DNA from: Rotaria socialis
Taxonomy: Eukaryota; Rotifera; Eurotatoria; Philodinida; Philodinidae
Reading direction: 5' to 3'
Assembly (NCBI GenBank): GCA_905331475.1
Contig: CAJNYU010000033.1
Coordinates: 236,353 to 300,352 of the forward strand
Length of the DNA stretch: 64,000 nt
Positions 48,671 to 60,114 of the stretch are shown here, in pieces. A program made the position numbers and the translations under genes. The notes beneath the pieces are model-generated. The model was not told the DNA's origin and did no database searches. It saw nothing but the letters and a program-made list of their open reading frames with translations. Positions within the stretch are counted from its first letter, which is position 1, and the number at the start of each line of letters is the position of its first letter.

Positions 48671-51600
48671 TTATCCGAAATGAGGCGTATCACGCATATT
48701 TTCATGGACACGTAAATGTTCTGTAGCAACATCGATAAGTGTTGGTTCTTCAAGTGCATCAGCTGCATAACCATCAGTTGTTGAACTATAATATAAGCAT
48801 ACAAGAGAAAGCGACGTGATTACAAAAAAGTTCATATAAAAACTTACGTATCAGTTTCAGGAAAAAGATCCCTGGCGTTACTTGCAGCTAAATCAGCTTG
48901 ATGAATAAGCGATGGAATAGCCTCACTTGTTGATGAACGTGGATCAGTAAAACATAAATAATAAGTTAATAATTGTAATTCATCGGCAGTAAATTTGATT
49001 TCATCATAAAGAACATGATAAAGTGCTGGACGATTTGTGCCTTGAAGTGCTTTATGGGAATTGAGAAAAAAACTAAATTGACCAGGATGTACAACATCTG
49101 TATCAACAACAAGTCCAGGAGAAATGTTAGCTGTTTCATTTCGATCATTCACTATGAAAAATCGTGTGTGGTGACGCTTTTTTACAACAATAAAAGTCAA
49201 CAATGGTAATGGTTGATTTTCATAGACATCTAGAAAACGAATGGCATCAATTGAATATCATTTATCGGATTTCAAAACTAAAAAAATTCACCTTTAAAAG
49301 CTTCTTTTATCTGTGGAATTTCAAAATTAAGAACACGTGCAAATTGCCCATCGTCCACTCCTGTTTTTATATAAAAAAAATTCGTTTCTTTTCCTAAATA
49401 AATGAATTTTATTCTTTACCATCTCTATAGAAGACAATTTTATTTGGTAATCGATCGTCGTTCGATCCCCGATAATATTCCAATAGCTCACCTACCATCT
49501 GTCGCAAGTCGATAATAGCTTCAATAGCACATTTACCAGTTTTCGGCCATTGTTTACAAACTCGAACAGCACTTGTTGAACATATTGAATCACCTGAACC
49601 AACAACGGCCGCAATTGATGGTTTATCTTGGCGACATACAGGATGAATAACATCAGCACCCATAAATTGCCATGCATCTTCCTTCTTTGGCTTCGCTGAT
49701 GCAACGCCACTGCTAGCAATTGTTTTGATATGTAAGTCAACTTGTGTATTAATACCTTGCAATTTAAAATTAATTTTTCGTAATAAATTCTCGCACATGT
49801 TATCTAATATACGATCAGGATGACCACGTGGTCTACGCTGAAATTTATCCATTTGTTCTTGAAGTTTGGAATATAATAAACATTGCGTTGCTATACCTAT
49901 TGAAGAGCAAATATTTCAATAGATGGGAGTCAATTTTTTTAGAAAAATCTAAATACCATATGTAACAGTTCCATTTTGTTTAATATTAGCTCGTAATTCA
50001 TTCCAGCTACTATCCATAATGCAGACAACTAGTTGACATTTTTGCTTTTCTCTTCTCGAAAAACAAGTGTTAATAGCAGCTAAATTCTTATCATGATTTT
50101 CTTCATTCTCTACTATGTGAACAACGTCTTTCGTGCAAGTCTGAATTGGTCCTAAACGAAATGCTGTAGCCATCTAAGAAAAGATAAAACCATAATAAAC
50201 AAACAATTAAAAACAGAATAATAATAGTTTACTTTGTTAAAAGAAGTTACAAATTTTTCCATTAATTCTTTTTTTGGTGCAGGTAATGGGGATACTATTG
50301 GACCAAAATACACAAATGTAATTGATGTAATTTTAAACGGTGCAACAAATCTTCCTTTTAAATTTATTCGACCCATCGTAATTTCAGCATTATTATTATT
50401 AATTACTGGAGGATCAAGAATTCGAGCTTTAATTAACTTCATTTCTTTATCATCTACTGACAATTGAACAGCCTTACACAGTGGTAATGTTGGTGGTGCA
50501 CGATATTGACATGATTTAAGTGATGACATTATATCTCTATAACGTTGCTCAGGTGTTGGAATTGAATGGCTTTGCCGGTTACGTTGTTCCGAGGCAGACT
50601 GAAATTAATAATGAATTTCATTTTTCATAATATTAATTTTTCTCTTAACTACAAACCTCACGTTCACATTCTTGCCATTGAAGAATTCGGCAGAGTTCTA
50701 TTGGTAAATGTTTTGGATCATGTCGTTCGTGCAAAAAATAACATTGCAAACAACGTAATTTTGGATAATCTAGTTTGATTTTCTTTTCATACTTGTAATA
50801 TTCAATAAGATTATATTTAATAGATGAACTAAGATTTTGTCCGTTCACATGGGTTTCTTTCGTAAAATCAAATACCTGCCGTTCGGGTACATCAGAGAAA
50901 CTTCGAATTTGATAAATCTACAGGAAAACAACTATTTAATGACAATTTGGATATGATAATTTTTACCTGTGTATAATTCGATTGTCTTGTAGTTATTTTA
51001 CAACCTCGCAATGCTATTTTAACTTTTTCATAATCATTAATTGTCATTCCATACTTTCGAATATCTTTGTTTAAATGTACTTCAATAAAATCAAGTACAT
51101 CGACATAGGGATAGAATTTAGTTAATGTTGTTTGCAAATTAAGAGTTAATCCTGCTTGTGTTAAACATAATGCTTGAAAAAATCCTAACCGTAATTCAAA
51201 ACCATCTGGCAAACTTACGTCTGGCTTAGGTTCATTTCGATAGAATAATGAACCTTCACAGTGACTAATGGGTAATAGAGCTTGTTTGAGTAAAGTCTCT
51301 AGTATACGAACAGCACTTGCTGGAACATCAGAATTAGGCGACCGAAGATAATCAGTTATTGTTGCTGTCGACCATTGACCAGCTAATTTAAGAACACATA
51401 GACGAAGATTCTCATTTTGATCGGGTGGAAGGGTGTATATTAATGGAAATTGGCGTTTACTTATATTGGTTGTTGAGTAGAAACATTTACCTTCATCATA
51501 CCTAAAAACATATACACACTGATAGTATAGTATGTTGGTGAATCTTCGACATTCTTTTTGGTAAGGACAGATTTTTGTTTTTAGAAAAAACTTTCAAGAC

Positions 51601-52675
51601 ACGATTACATGTTAATAGATTTTGAAATTAATCAGATTCTTTCTCTATCTTTAGTAGCCACCTATTATGAATGAAGAAATAGAACGAAATACGCAATTAA
51701 CTTATTTCTATTGTATCTCTCACATATGCTCTTGTCTTACCTATATAATTAACTGAATATACTACACTTCGTGTGTGTATACATGACGAAAATTTAAGTG
51801 TTTACATTCATTCATTTTCTCATGAAGAACATTAGTAATATGATTCGAAATGTTAACTGGAAAAGAACTATTCATTAAAATGTAATCTGTGCAATATTTT
51901 ATTTTTTGTAATTCCAACTATGAAAATTTAACCGCAGAATATCTTATTTCTTACCAGTATGTAAAATCAAATGCGTTGTTCTTAGCTAGTTTTTCCACAA
52001 ATCGTCGACGGTGATCACGACTTGGCACTTCTTCCCAAATGTTTGGCGACCGAAAATTTGGCTTCTCTACGACAGCATCATATTGATATAGTATTATATT
52101 TGGTGCTACGCTAACCGGAAAATGATTAACATAGACTTGTGTTGGAGTGCCTAGTGTGCCGGGAGCTGGCTTCGGTGGTGGACCAGTGCTGTTTTCAATT
52201 GGAGGTAACAATGGAATGGCCGATACAATTGGATTACGTTTCATACGACGTCTGACTGTTGGGGGTGTTGGACGAGGTGAACTCGATAACATTTCCTCAT
52301 TTGGCATACAGTCGTTCTTCTCATTGTCAACTATCACAGCCGCTGCTACCGCTCCATTTGAGCTTGCCTCAGATTTCGAAACTACTGCTAGAGCTTTCTA
52401 TAATATTCGTAGATTCGTTTTAAACAAATAATAAAAATGAAAAATCTACATACATCCTCAACTGGGCTATCAGTGATAAGAGAGAGTTGTTGTATTGTCT
52501 CGGGTTTCAAGACTACATCAGTCGTCTCTACATGCTTCTGCTCGGTTGATAATATTTCCTGAGTTAAATCAACTTCAGCATGTTCACTATCAGGTGGGTG
52601 TGTCTGTTGTAGAGCAACTCGAGCATTTTTACGCCGTTGCTTTTTATTTTTTGATTGATGAGTATTTGATGACAT
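48671..52675 (-). CDS. AGO: Argonaute (AGO clade) with complete slicer tetrad
   Basis: Ten exons on the minus strand: 52675-52454, 52397-51955, 51501-50967, 50917-50657, 50598-50233, 50173-49957, 49896-49420, 49360-49292, 49229-48848, 48785-48671 (TAA), giving about 1,028 residues. A low-complexity, basic N-terminus of about 160 residues precedes the N domain (VYVNHFPVSVAPNIILYQYD). PAZ covers about 345-490 (YEKVKIALRGCKI, YFLHERHDPKHLPIELCRI). MID includes YGIATQCLLYSKL and LLRKINFKLQG, keeping the Gln and Lys residues used for guide 5'-phosphate binding. PIWI has catalytic Asp in GADVIHP (about 763), the Glu finger in CAIEAIIDL (about 807), Asp in FYRDG (about 840) and His in ALYHVLYDE (about 935), plus VKKRHHTRFF. 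This tetrad (DEDH) predicts RNA slicing. The AGO rather than PIWI clade is indicated by these motifs. The position just before the MID loop has W where human AGO2 has Tyr529, which may alter guide contact. Confidence 0.94.
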
Positions 52676-52700
52676 GTTTTATCTAAAAAGACAAGAAAGA
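52676..52700 (-). promoter_or_regulatory. Splice acceptor 7 nt before the Argonaute ATG
   Basis: On the minus strand a T-rich tract ends in CTTTTTAG, followed by ATAAAAC and the start codon. This is either a 5' UTR intron end or a spliced-leader addition site; the same arrangement precedes the nested giant gene. Confidence 0.5.
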
Positions 52701-53610
52701 AATAGAACAGTTTACAAAACAAAACACAATATAATTCATAGCAATCATGCGTGACTATCTGCATGAATTACTTTTCTTACGTGTAGAAACAAAAGGAAGG
52801 TACTCAAAAAGAAAAAGAAAAAGAAAAAGAAAAAGAAAAAGAAAAAGAAAAAGAAAAGAAAGTTCAATAATCAATCGCTGATGTTAACAAAGCAACAAAA
52901 AAACTTCGGTTTTTTTATGAATAGATTTTAAAAAATTTATACTCGGTATCCAACTCATCGAAAACCACGTACAAGGGACAAAAAATAATGTGGGTATAAT
53001 TAATACGTATATATGCTTGAACTACTTTTTTTGATTAAAGAAAGTTAGAGGAATTCTTTTAAAACAACAATCGTCTTCATATGCACAGAAGCCACATAAA
53101 GAAAAATAATAAAAATAAGTTCGAATTTTTGCACTGCGCGCAATCAGTTGAAGCACATGATGTTGAAAGTGATGACGGTGTGTCCACAGAAAAGACAGAT
53201 TGTTAACGATAGTGATGTGTGAATCATCGTTATCGAAAACAAGCATTTTGAAAAGAAAGATCTATGAGTAGCAAAGCCATAGAAGAATCAACATTCTACT
53301 CTGATAAATAGTTATCAAAGAAGAAGAGACAAAGGAAAGAAGAAAAAACACAATTCCATATAATACAAGAGTAAAGATAAGTTTTCGAACTGATAGTGGC
53401 GTGTCAGGGCATGTAGGTAGAAATGTGCAACATTTGAGAATATAAAACTCACTCTTTTTTTTCTTGTTTTTGTCTTAAATCTCCAACTATTCCGATTTTA
53501 TTTTGTTCTCATGTTTCTACTGATGCTTCTATTTGATGGATAGACCGCAGTTTGCATCGTGTTGTTATTTATTCCCAGAGTAGAAACAAGAAAGGAAGAG
53601 AAAATTGCAC
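52701..53610. other. Argonaute 5' flank and spacer to tRNA-Asn
   Basis: AT-rich with a hexanucleotide microsatellite at 52806-52860. It probably includes the Argonaute promoter on the minus strand. No gene seen. Confidence 0.5.
52806..52860. repeat. (AAAAAG)n microsatellite
   Basis: Eight to nine tandem AAAAAG units, about 130 bp upstream of the Argonaute start codon. Confidence 0.95.
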
Positions 53611-53617
53611 AAAAAAA
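53611..53617 (-). terminator. Pol III T-run terminator of tRNA-Asn
   Basis: Seven A on the + strand, thus T7 on the transcribed strand, starts 3 nt beyond the tRNA 3' end. Confidence 0.85.
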
Positions 53618-53620
53618 TAA

Positions 53621-53694
53621 CGCTCCTGGGTGGGCTCGAACCACCAGCCTTCCGGTTAACAGCCGAACGCGCTAACCAATTGCGCCACAAGAGC
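53621..53694 (-). tRNA. trnN-GTT: tRNA-Asn (anticodon GTT)
   Basis: A 74-nt cloverleaf on the minus strand. The acceptor stem is GCTCTTG paired with CAGGAGC (one G-U pair), with discriminator G. The D arm GCGCAATTGGTTAGCGC has its loop, the anticodon arm has CTGTTAACC in the loop giving GTT, and the T arm is CTGGTGGTTCGAGCCCACCCAG. It closely resembles animal cytosolic tRNA-Asn. There is no intron. Internal A and B boxes are intact (TGGCGCAATTGG and GGTTCGAGCCC). Confidence 0.96.
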
Positions 53695-54419
53695 TGTGAT
53701 GATCAGTCTTGCCATACCTAGTATCATGATTTATTGCGAAAAGTGAATATGCTTACGGAAAAAAAACAGGAAATATTTTATATTATACATTGATTACAAA
53801 TGAAGAAATGTTTTTCATTGAAATCTTGAGAAATGAAATCACTATTTTACTATTGCTTCTTCCTCCGATATTTGTCAAATAATTCATGGAATACATTATA
53901 CCATATTTGCATTTAATACGGAAAATTAAGTATTTTTATATAACACTGTGACGATGCTTTGGTTTTGTTTTTGCTTAAAAGCATCATGCATGAATTCTGA
54001 TTATTTTGTCAAAAGATAGATAAACGTAGAGCAAATGCAGTTTGTTCTTATTTTCTAGTAGAAAGATGAAATTGATGTTTCAAGTAACAATTTTAATGCA
54101 GATTAATGGCTACAAGACATGCACTATGCGAATTACAAATATTTAATCTCTCAAGTACGAAGTTTATATGAAAGCTAGTTGAAGTTCTAATTTTTCCAAC
54201 TATTTATTATCTGAATAAAAAGTGCTCGGAAACGAAATCTTTATTAATTTGTTTAGTTTTAAGTATACTGCAGACTAACATCCTTGTATGATATAGAAAT
54301 GTTCAATATAGAAATTCGTCAGTATCCATCGATTGCTAGTTTTGATAAAGAGCGTACAGAAACTCCAGTCATCTCAAATCCTACACTTAATACTACGCCC
54401 ATGTCATTCTTCTTTTTCA
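53695..54419. other. Gene-free spacer after tRNA-Asn
   Basis: AT-rich with no coding or RNA signal recognised. Confidence 0.5.
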
Positions 54420-54532
54420 GTAGCGCCGCTATAGCGCCAAAACGCCATATAGTGCCACAGACATCGTAGCTGTTCTAACGATATAACGGCGCCAAGTGTC
54501 ATAACCATTGTAACGCTCTATGCGGCGCTATA
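54420..54532. repeat. GC-rich foldback element with TAGCGCCGC ends
   Basis: TAGCGCCGC at 54421-54429 is complementary to GCGGCGCTA at about 54522-54530. Inner parts are GCG-rich (TAGCGCC, AACGCCATATAGTG, ATATAACGGCGCC). It is about 110 bp long in AT-rich surroundings and resembles the element at 56355-56505. Confidence 0.7.
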
Positions 54533-54740
54533 CCAGTTAAGAAAATGAAACTGCCAGTTCTATTTTTATCCTTAAAGTAATTAATTACAAGTCCATCAGT
54601 GTCTTTAGATTATTAATGATCTGATAGGCCGAATTAATCATGGTTCATCAAATTATCGAATAATATTAAAAATCCTTCTAGATTTATCTTGAATCCTCGG
54701 CTTGCTAATGATAATTATCTTCGATTTAGCTTTATAATCA

Positions 54741-56150
54741 ATGTATCAATTTCCTAATAAAGTAAACCAAAGACATCGTATTCGACAGCTTAAACGTCAA
54801 TCGGATCGTCAGATAATTGTTCCTAATAACGACTTTGCTAATATCAACTACAGTAATGAGGAGCTGTTAGGGAAAATTCTGTTATAGTGCCTTTTATCTA
54901 ATGAAGAGAATTAATCAGAGAGAAAAATGATCACGTTGTATTTCTTTTTTTTCTACCAACCAATATGACTCGGCTAGCTATATTGATTTATTTCTCTCTT
55001 CTCAGACAGAACAAGCGAGTAAAATAACCTCTGTAAAATTAATTATCGTTCTACACCTGTTTCATTCTCTATGAACGATCGTTGTTTATCCTTCTTCTTA
55101 TATTAATCCAACAGGTATATCGTCATATTTTCGTCAAATAATAATGATCTAATTGTGGTATCAGGAAGATCACCGTCGAACGCACTTTCAAATACTGATG
55201 TGCGTAACAGAATATCTATAGATTCCTTTTCATCACAAAAAAAAAAAAAAAAAGATCTAAAATAATACAAGATAATGATTCATCATCATCCACCCAATCA
55301 GATGAAGATGAAGTTTCATGTTTAATGGATACAATTAAAAATCCTATTTTTCATGGTCGACGATCAACTCATGGAGTTAAAAATGACTCTACGTCGCACA
55401 AATCAACGGAAGCACATAGTTTTTCACAACGGATGGAAACAAAATATTTGATGTTGATGTTAGTTTGCCAAGAACGATTAGAAGAAATGATGAAATCAAT
55501 CTACAAGAACCAGATAAAGATTCAAAAAGTTTTGAATAAACGACAGGTATTATTTAAAAAAATCCAAGATAAAGAATTTCCTAGACTTTAGCTATTAAAT
55601 TGTAATATTAACTGAAATCCCTAATCCACTCTCCTCCGACGACTCCTCGGGGAGTCCCCACAAAATAACGAAATCCCTGGGGAGTCCCCGGGGATTCTTC
55701 TAGGGAGAGTTGAGTAGAGATAGATTTTCATATTTCGACAGCTCTATTACTTGAAGATCCAGCTGATATCAATAATGATGATAGAAGTTTTTCATCTTAT
55801 CTAGTGAGTATGATTTTCAATTATACGTCTTATTTTAGATGTTTAAATCAAATGGTGATGAACCTGGTACCGATTTGATCAAGGTCCTGGGAACAAAAGA
55901 CAAAGTTAATCTTTATGTAACACAATTGATTCAAAGAATGTTCGCAATAGAAGAGCTCTTTGAACTACAACCAGTTAATACTCACGATGACAACAGATAA
56001 ATTAATTCAAGATATTAATTTTGTTTTTACTTCATGTTTATATCTTAAGTCTTTATTTTCAGAAGCTGTACGTATAAAATTTAAACGCGATGATGAACAA
56101 GGGGAACAATTATTTAGTGAATGACTACGTGAAGGTTTTGTTTTCTACTC
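54741..56150 (+). pseudogene. Decayed multi-exon gene of unknown family
   Basis: A chain of coding-like blocks lies in one direction. 54741-54887 encodes MYQFPNKVNQRHRIRQLKRQ and onward, with a stop. About 55166-55591 contains RSPSNALSNTDVRNRIS and, after an A17 run that breaks the frame, DEDEVSCLMDTIKNPIFHGR with a helical KNQIKIQKVLNKRQVLFKKI segment and a TAG. About 55740-55803 encodes LLLEDPADINNDDRSFSSYL followed by a good donor. 55838-55999 encodes EPGTDLIKVLGTKDKVNLYV and FAIEELFELQPVN. About 56062-56125 encodes EAVRIKFKRDDEQGEQLFSE, then TGA. Acceptors (TTTTAG, TTTTCAG) sit before the later blocks, so this was a spliced gene. I do not recognise the family. The frame break at A17 could be a sequencing error, but the further stops argue for decay. 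A foldback element sits between two blocks (55626-55717). Confidence 0.55.
55626..55717. repeat. GC-rich foldback element with GGGGAGTCCCC cores
   Basis: The left half (ACTCTCC...CTCGGGGAGTCCCC) is nearly complementary to the right half (GGGGAGTCCCCGGGGATTCTTC...GGAGAGT) around a loop holding CAAAATAACGAAATC. Each half also contains its own GGGGACTCCCC-like palindrome. Confidence 0.75.
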
Positions 56151-56354
56151 CACTGTTTCTTTTGTTTTTGGACGAAAACATTTTGTTGTAGGTAACATTT
56201 ATTAAATGTATTTTTTTTTTGATTGTATGATCAAATAAAATTTACAAAAAAGTAATCAAAACTTTTCTATGTATCAAGCTTTGAATAAATATGAACCACT
56301 AAAATCTAACGAAAGGGTAGATCTACAAGAGTACCAGCAGTCATAAAAAAAATC

Positions 56355-56505
56355 GGATGCTATAGGGCGCTTTATCGATTCATATCGCCGTTATATCGCG
56401 ATATAACAGACATAGGGGAGCTCTAAAAGGGGTCACAGTGCGATTGCAATAGCGGCGTGATAAAGCTGTTATTCAATCGTTATCGATGATATGGGCGTTC
56501 TCTAC
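56355..56505. repeat. GCG-rich foldback-like element related to 54420-54532
   Basis: Contains CTATAGGGCGC, CGCCGTTATATCGCGATATAAC (itself palindromic in its centre) and GCAATAGCGGCGTGATAAAG. GGCGCCGTTATATCG-like and GCTATAGCG-like words are shared with 54420-54532. The borders are uncertain. Confidence 0.5.
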
Positions 56506-57348
56506 ATTAAATTATCTGGAAACCAATGGGTATTGATATAGGGATAATTCTTCCTCGCTGAAATCTTTCTTAATAATGTCTTTTATTGATAAGTAGCATG
56601 AAGTAAGTACTTATGGCAATCATACTTCAATTAGTATCATAGAAATGAAATTTTAAGTGGATCTGCTTTTTCTTTATCTTATGTGATCATGATATCTACG
56701 CCTATCGATTTGACGCTCTTTTAATAGCATAAAGATCTTTAATTTTCATTATTTCAGTGAGAAGGCAAATACGCATCGAATATTATCCTACACGTTTCCC
56801 TAGTATTTTATCTTACGTCTTTTTCGTTCAAGTTTCGATTGATTGAAAAATTATTTCCTATAAAAAATGAAACAGCACATAACTCTCACGACAGGTTTGT
56901 TTTCAGAGAGGCTGATTGAAAGCCTTCAAAACAATCATATAAAAAACACCTTTAACTTAAAACCCGCTACATCTTCATCGTCTCTATTGAATGGTGAAAG
57001 GTACACCTTTCTATCTTGTTTCTATCGAAATTTATTTAAAAAAGTGTCCAATAAATAGGCATCAGTATCATGATCACATAAGATAATGATCAAATATCTC
57101 AGCAAGAAAATTTTTCTCGACCTGTTCATGCACTACAGAAATTGATCGGCCACTATTATTGAATTTCCCTAAGCATTCTATGAGATATGCATGGGAAATG
57201 TTGAAGGGAAAAACTTGGTGAAACCAATTTTGAAAGAATAGATAATGGAGAGTTTGATCAGGAAGGTAAACATTTTCTTTTCTTTCATTCCACAAAGTGA
57301 AACCTAGATGTATTAGTGATGAAAATTAAATATAAACAGAGAAGTAAG
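56506..57348. other. Gene-free AT-rich stretch
   Basis: No gene was recognised. A 63-codon open frame at 56867-57058 has no known motif and no visible splice context. Confidence 0.5.
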
Positions 57349-57792
57349 TTGGTCTATCCAGCTAACTCTGCTATCGGAAGGATAAGTACGTTACTGTTTC
57401 GAGGCATATTGTTCCTCACATAACTCTCGAACTGTTTAACAAGGAAATGTGGTTAGTATCTGATTTTGTATGTTCTAATGTGCTGTGCAAAACGTACGTT
57501 TATTTTTGTTTTCATTAGAGTATTTGATGATCGCTCTACCTAAAAGCTAAAAGGCAAAAAGAACCTTTTTACAGCACAAACTATATTGCAATATTTTTGT
57601 TTAATCGGAATACAAGAACATCTTAGATGGAACAAATAAACGTACGTTTTGTAGAGTGTATTAGAAATATACAAAACTAGATACTAACCACATTTCCGTG
57701 TTAAACAGTTCGAGAGTTATGTGAAGAACAATATGCCTCGAAATGGTAACGTACTTATCCTTTCGATAGCATAGTTAGCTGGACAGGCCAAT
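57349..57792. mobile_element. MITE-like element with about 170-bp terminal inverted repeats
   Basis: 57349-57520 and the complement of 57623-57792 align along their length, with ends TTGGTCTATCCAGCTAACT and TTGGCCTGTCCAGCTAACT. Inner blocks such as CGAGGCATATTGTTC, ACTCTCGAACTGTTTAAC and AAACGTACGTTTATTT are also shared. The spacer is about 100 bp and carries no open frame. It is consistent with a non-autonomous DNA transposon. Flanks are TAAG on the left and TTAA on the right, so no target-site duplication could be settled. Confidence 0.85.
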
Positions 57793-60114
57793 TAATTTTT
57801 CTTTCTGGAATTAAAGAAAAGAAAATTTCTACTTTTCTGATCGAGCTCATCATTATCCATTCTTTCGAAATTTTTTTCATTGAGTTGTTTCATTCACGGG
57901 TTTTTTCGACGTTTTTATATTCAGTTTGGTATGAATTTTGTTGCGAATAATTCAATAGAGATTAATTTTTTTGTTATTGAAGTTGTCAGTATGAATTTAA
58001 TATTGTAATTATTTTTTACTCGATTAAAAGCCATCATTCCTTATTCATCTATGCTGAGAGTAAGCTTATGATTTTATAGTTATGTAAATAGTTACTACAG
58101 TGGTTTATCGGGTCAGTTTGATTGTGTATTAGAGTTTTAAAATGTTTTGAATAAGAAATTTATGAGAATAATCTTTTTTTAGCAAAACTACTCAATTCTT
58201 CACTAATTGAAAAGTCAATAAACAGGAAATTGTGATGTCTACAAAATAGAAGATTTTCTCCCGGTATCATAATTATTATAATTGTTTCTGAGGAACAACA
58301 TGAATTACATGATCCATCGGATGAAAACTCTCAAAAGATCGTTTCCCCTCAGACGTCTTGCTCACTTTAGCAGATCATGTAAATGAGTGGAAAATAGTGC
58401 GAGTAGCCATAGTTTACGATGACCGAGGGAAGCGGGGGATTTTCCCCCGCTCAATTTTTTTACGTTATAGCTTTCTCCCTGAAAATTCTCGTTGCAACTT
58501 TCTAGACGATTTTAATTTATTTGTGGACTGAATAAAACATGCCAAAGGCATTCATCTATTTTCTCTTTTACATTGATCAATTTTCCCTTTTTGGATCATC
58601 CAAATCAGATGCTGCAAAGAGATTACTCATCAGCTTCAAAAACAAAGCGTTCGCGTCCGAAGGAAAAAGAATTGCTCTGTAGTTTAAATGATATTGTATT
58701 TACACACTACGAGAAAGCAGCACAAAAATATTGCTTTGATCGAATAAGAAAGCTTTACAAATTCTAGCTGATAATACATTTTTCCCTGTAAAAAAAACTA
58801 ATGACAAACTGTTTTTCTCTAGTTTTTGGAGACTTTCTCTTTCAAATCTTTCCCCCGCTAAGCAAAATCAAACGAAAACTATACTAGTAGCACATTCTTC
58901 TCCGGTCCAACGTATAATATAGTCATCAGAAAGAAACTCGAGCGAAAAAGTGATTGCCAGTGAGAATTCTACTGTATCTAATGAGTATGACCTAGGCACA
59001 TGTCAATTCATATCTGCATCACACCATCGTCCTACTCAAAAGGTTTTATACAAATAAAATGTGAGCTGATTTTGGTGAAACCATAATTTCAGCTTCGATA
59101 GAGTTTTGCAATTGACTGAAATAAACCTAAATTAAATTTCGCATCTAAACGACAAAGACGTTCGTTATTAGAATTCAAAGTTATTTCTGAATTGATATTC
59201 AACACATCACTTTATTATTATGAATTCTCTTGATGATATCAAATGATTAAAAAGAGTTCTGGTATTAGGTTTATTGGAGTAGTTGTCATATCAACTTCGA
59301 TATTTATTAAGCAGTTTATGCAAGATATACTTTTATTTAACATTTTCAAAAAAAGAAATAAATACTTTCTTTACCTATTTACAGGTACAGTAAAAGGTGA
59401 CTTTGCAGTCAACTTCATGACTAAAGTATTGTCTCCGAACTAAATATAATTTTGACGTCAGTTTGTGAGTTACAGTCTAACTGTAGATAGGCTTCTAATA
59501 TATCGTAACAAGCGGAAGCCACTACAGTAAATGAACTAAAAGCAGGCAACATTAGTATCTCTACTGAAGTATTGAGAAAAGTATTCTTTTTTCATATTCT
59601 TCTCTGTTCTTAACCTGGTCTTCCTGTACTTTAGCGTTTGAATCGATCGTACAACAATACTGAGTAAGATGAAAAGTTAGAATAGCCTTGAACCCTATGC
59701 ATCACTATAAAGAAATAGAAGGCAAACAATTGCATAGCTGCACAAAAACTAATCATTTGGACTATTAGGAGCAAAATATTAATTAATTAGTAAAATTTGT
59801 AATTTAGTTTAGACCTCGTATTTCATTATTTCTAAGTGATTTATATATTTTCTAGAATTACCACTAAGCACAGCAAAAAATATGAACGAAAATGTTGCTT
59901 TCAACAAAACAAAAGAGCGGAATCCATAGTGAAAAACGTGAAATACTTTTAGAACTCAATCAGGCCAAGTATTCGTAAATTGAAACGAGACAGCCAGCAT
60001 TATATTTCTTTTTATATTTTGTTGCCTACATCATCAGTCTCTTCTTTTTATTCTTTCCCTTTTTCTTATCAGTTTTCATTCTGAAGTCATAGTTCTATTT
60101 TAGTCAACTAATAT
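57793..60114. other. Gene-free region between two inverted-repeat elements
   Basis: AT-rich. Contains the hairpin at 58431-58451 and a 64-codon open frame at 58573-58767 (basic, with SKTKRSRPKEKELL) that I do not recognise. Otherwise nothing was seen. Confidence 0.5.
58431..58451. repeat. Short perfect hairpin AGCGGGGGA / TCCCCCGCT
   Basis: Nine-bp arms around a TTT loop. The same TCCCCCGCT word recurs at about 58852-58860, so the two may mark the ends of a 430-bp element. Confidence 0.6.

Noticed and set aside
58573..58767. 64-codon basic open frame
   Set aside because: Unrecognised and isolated between GC-rich hairpin words; not enough evidence for a gene.
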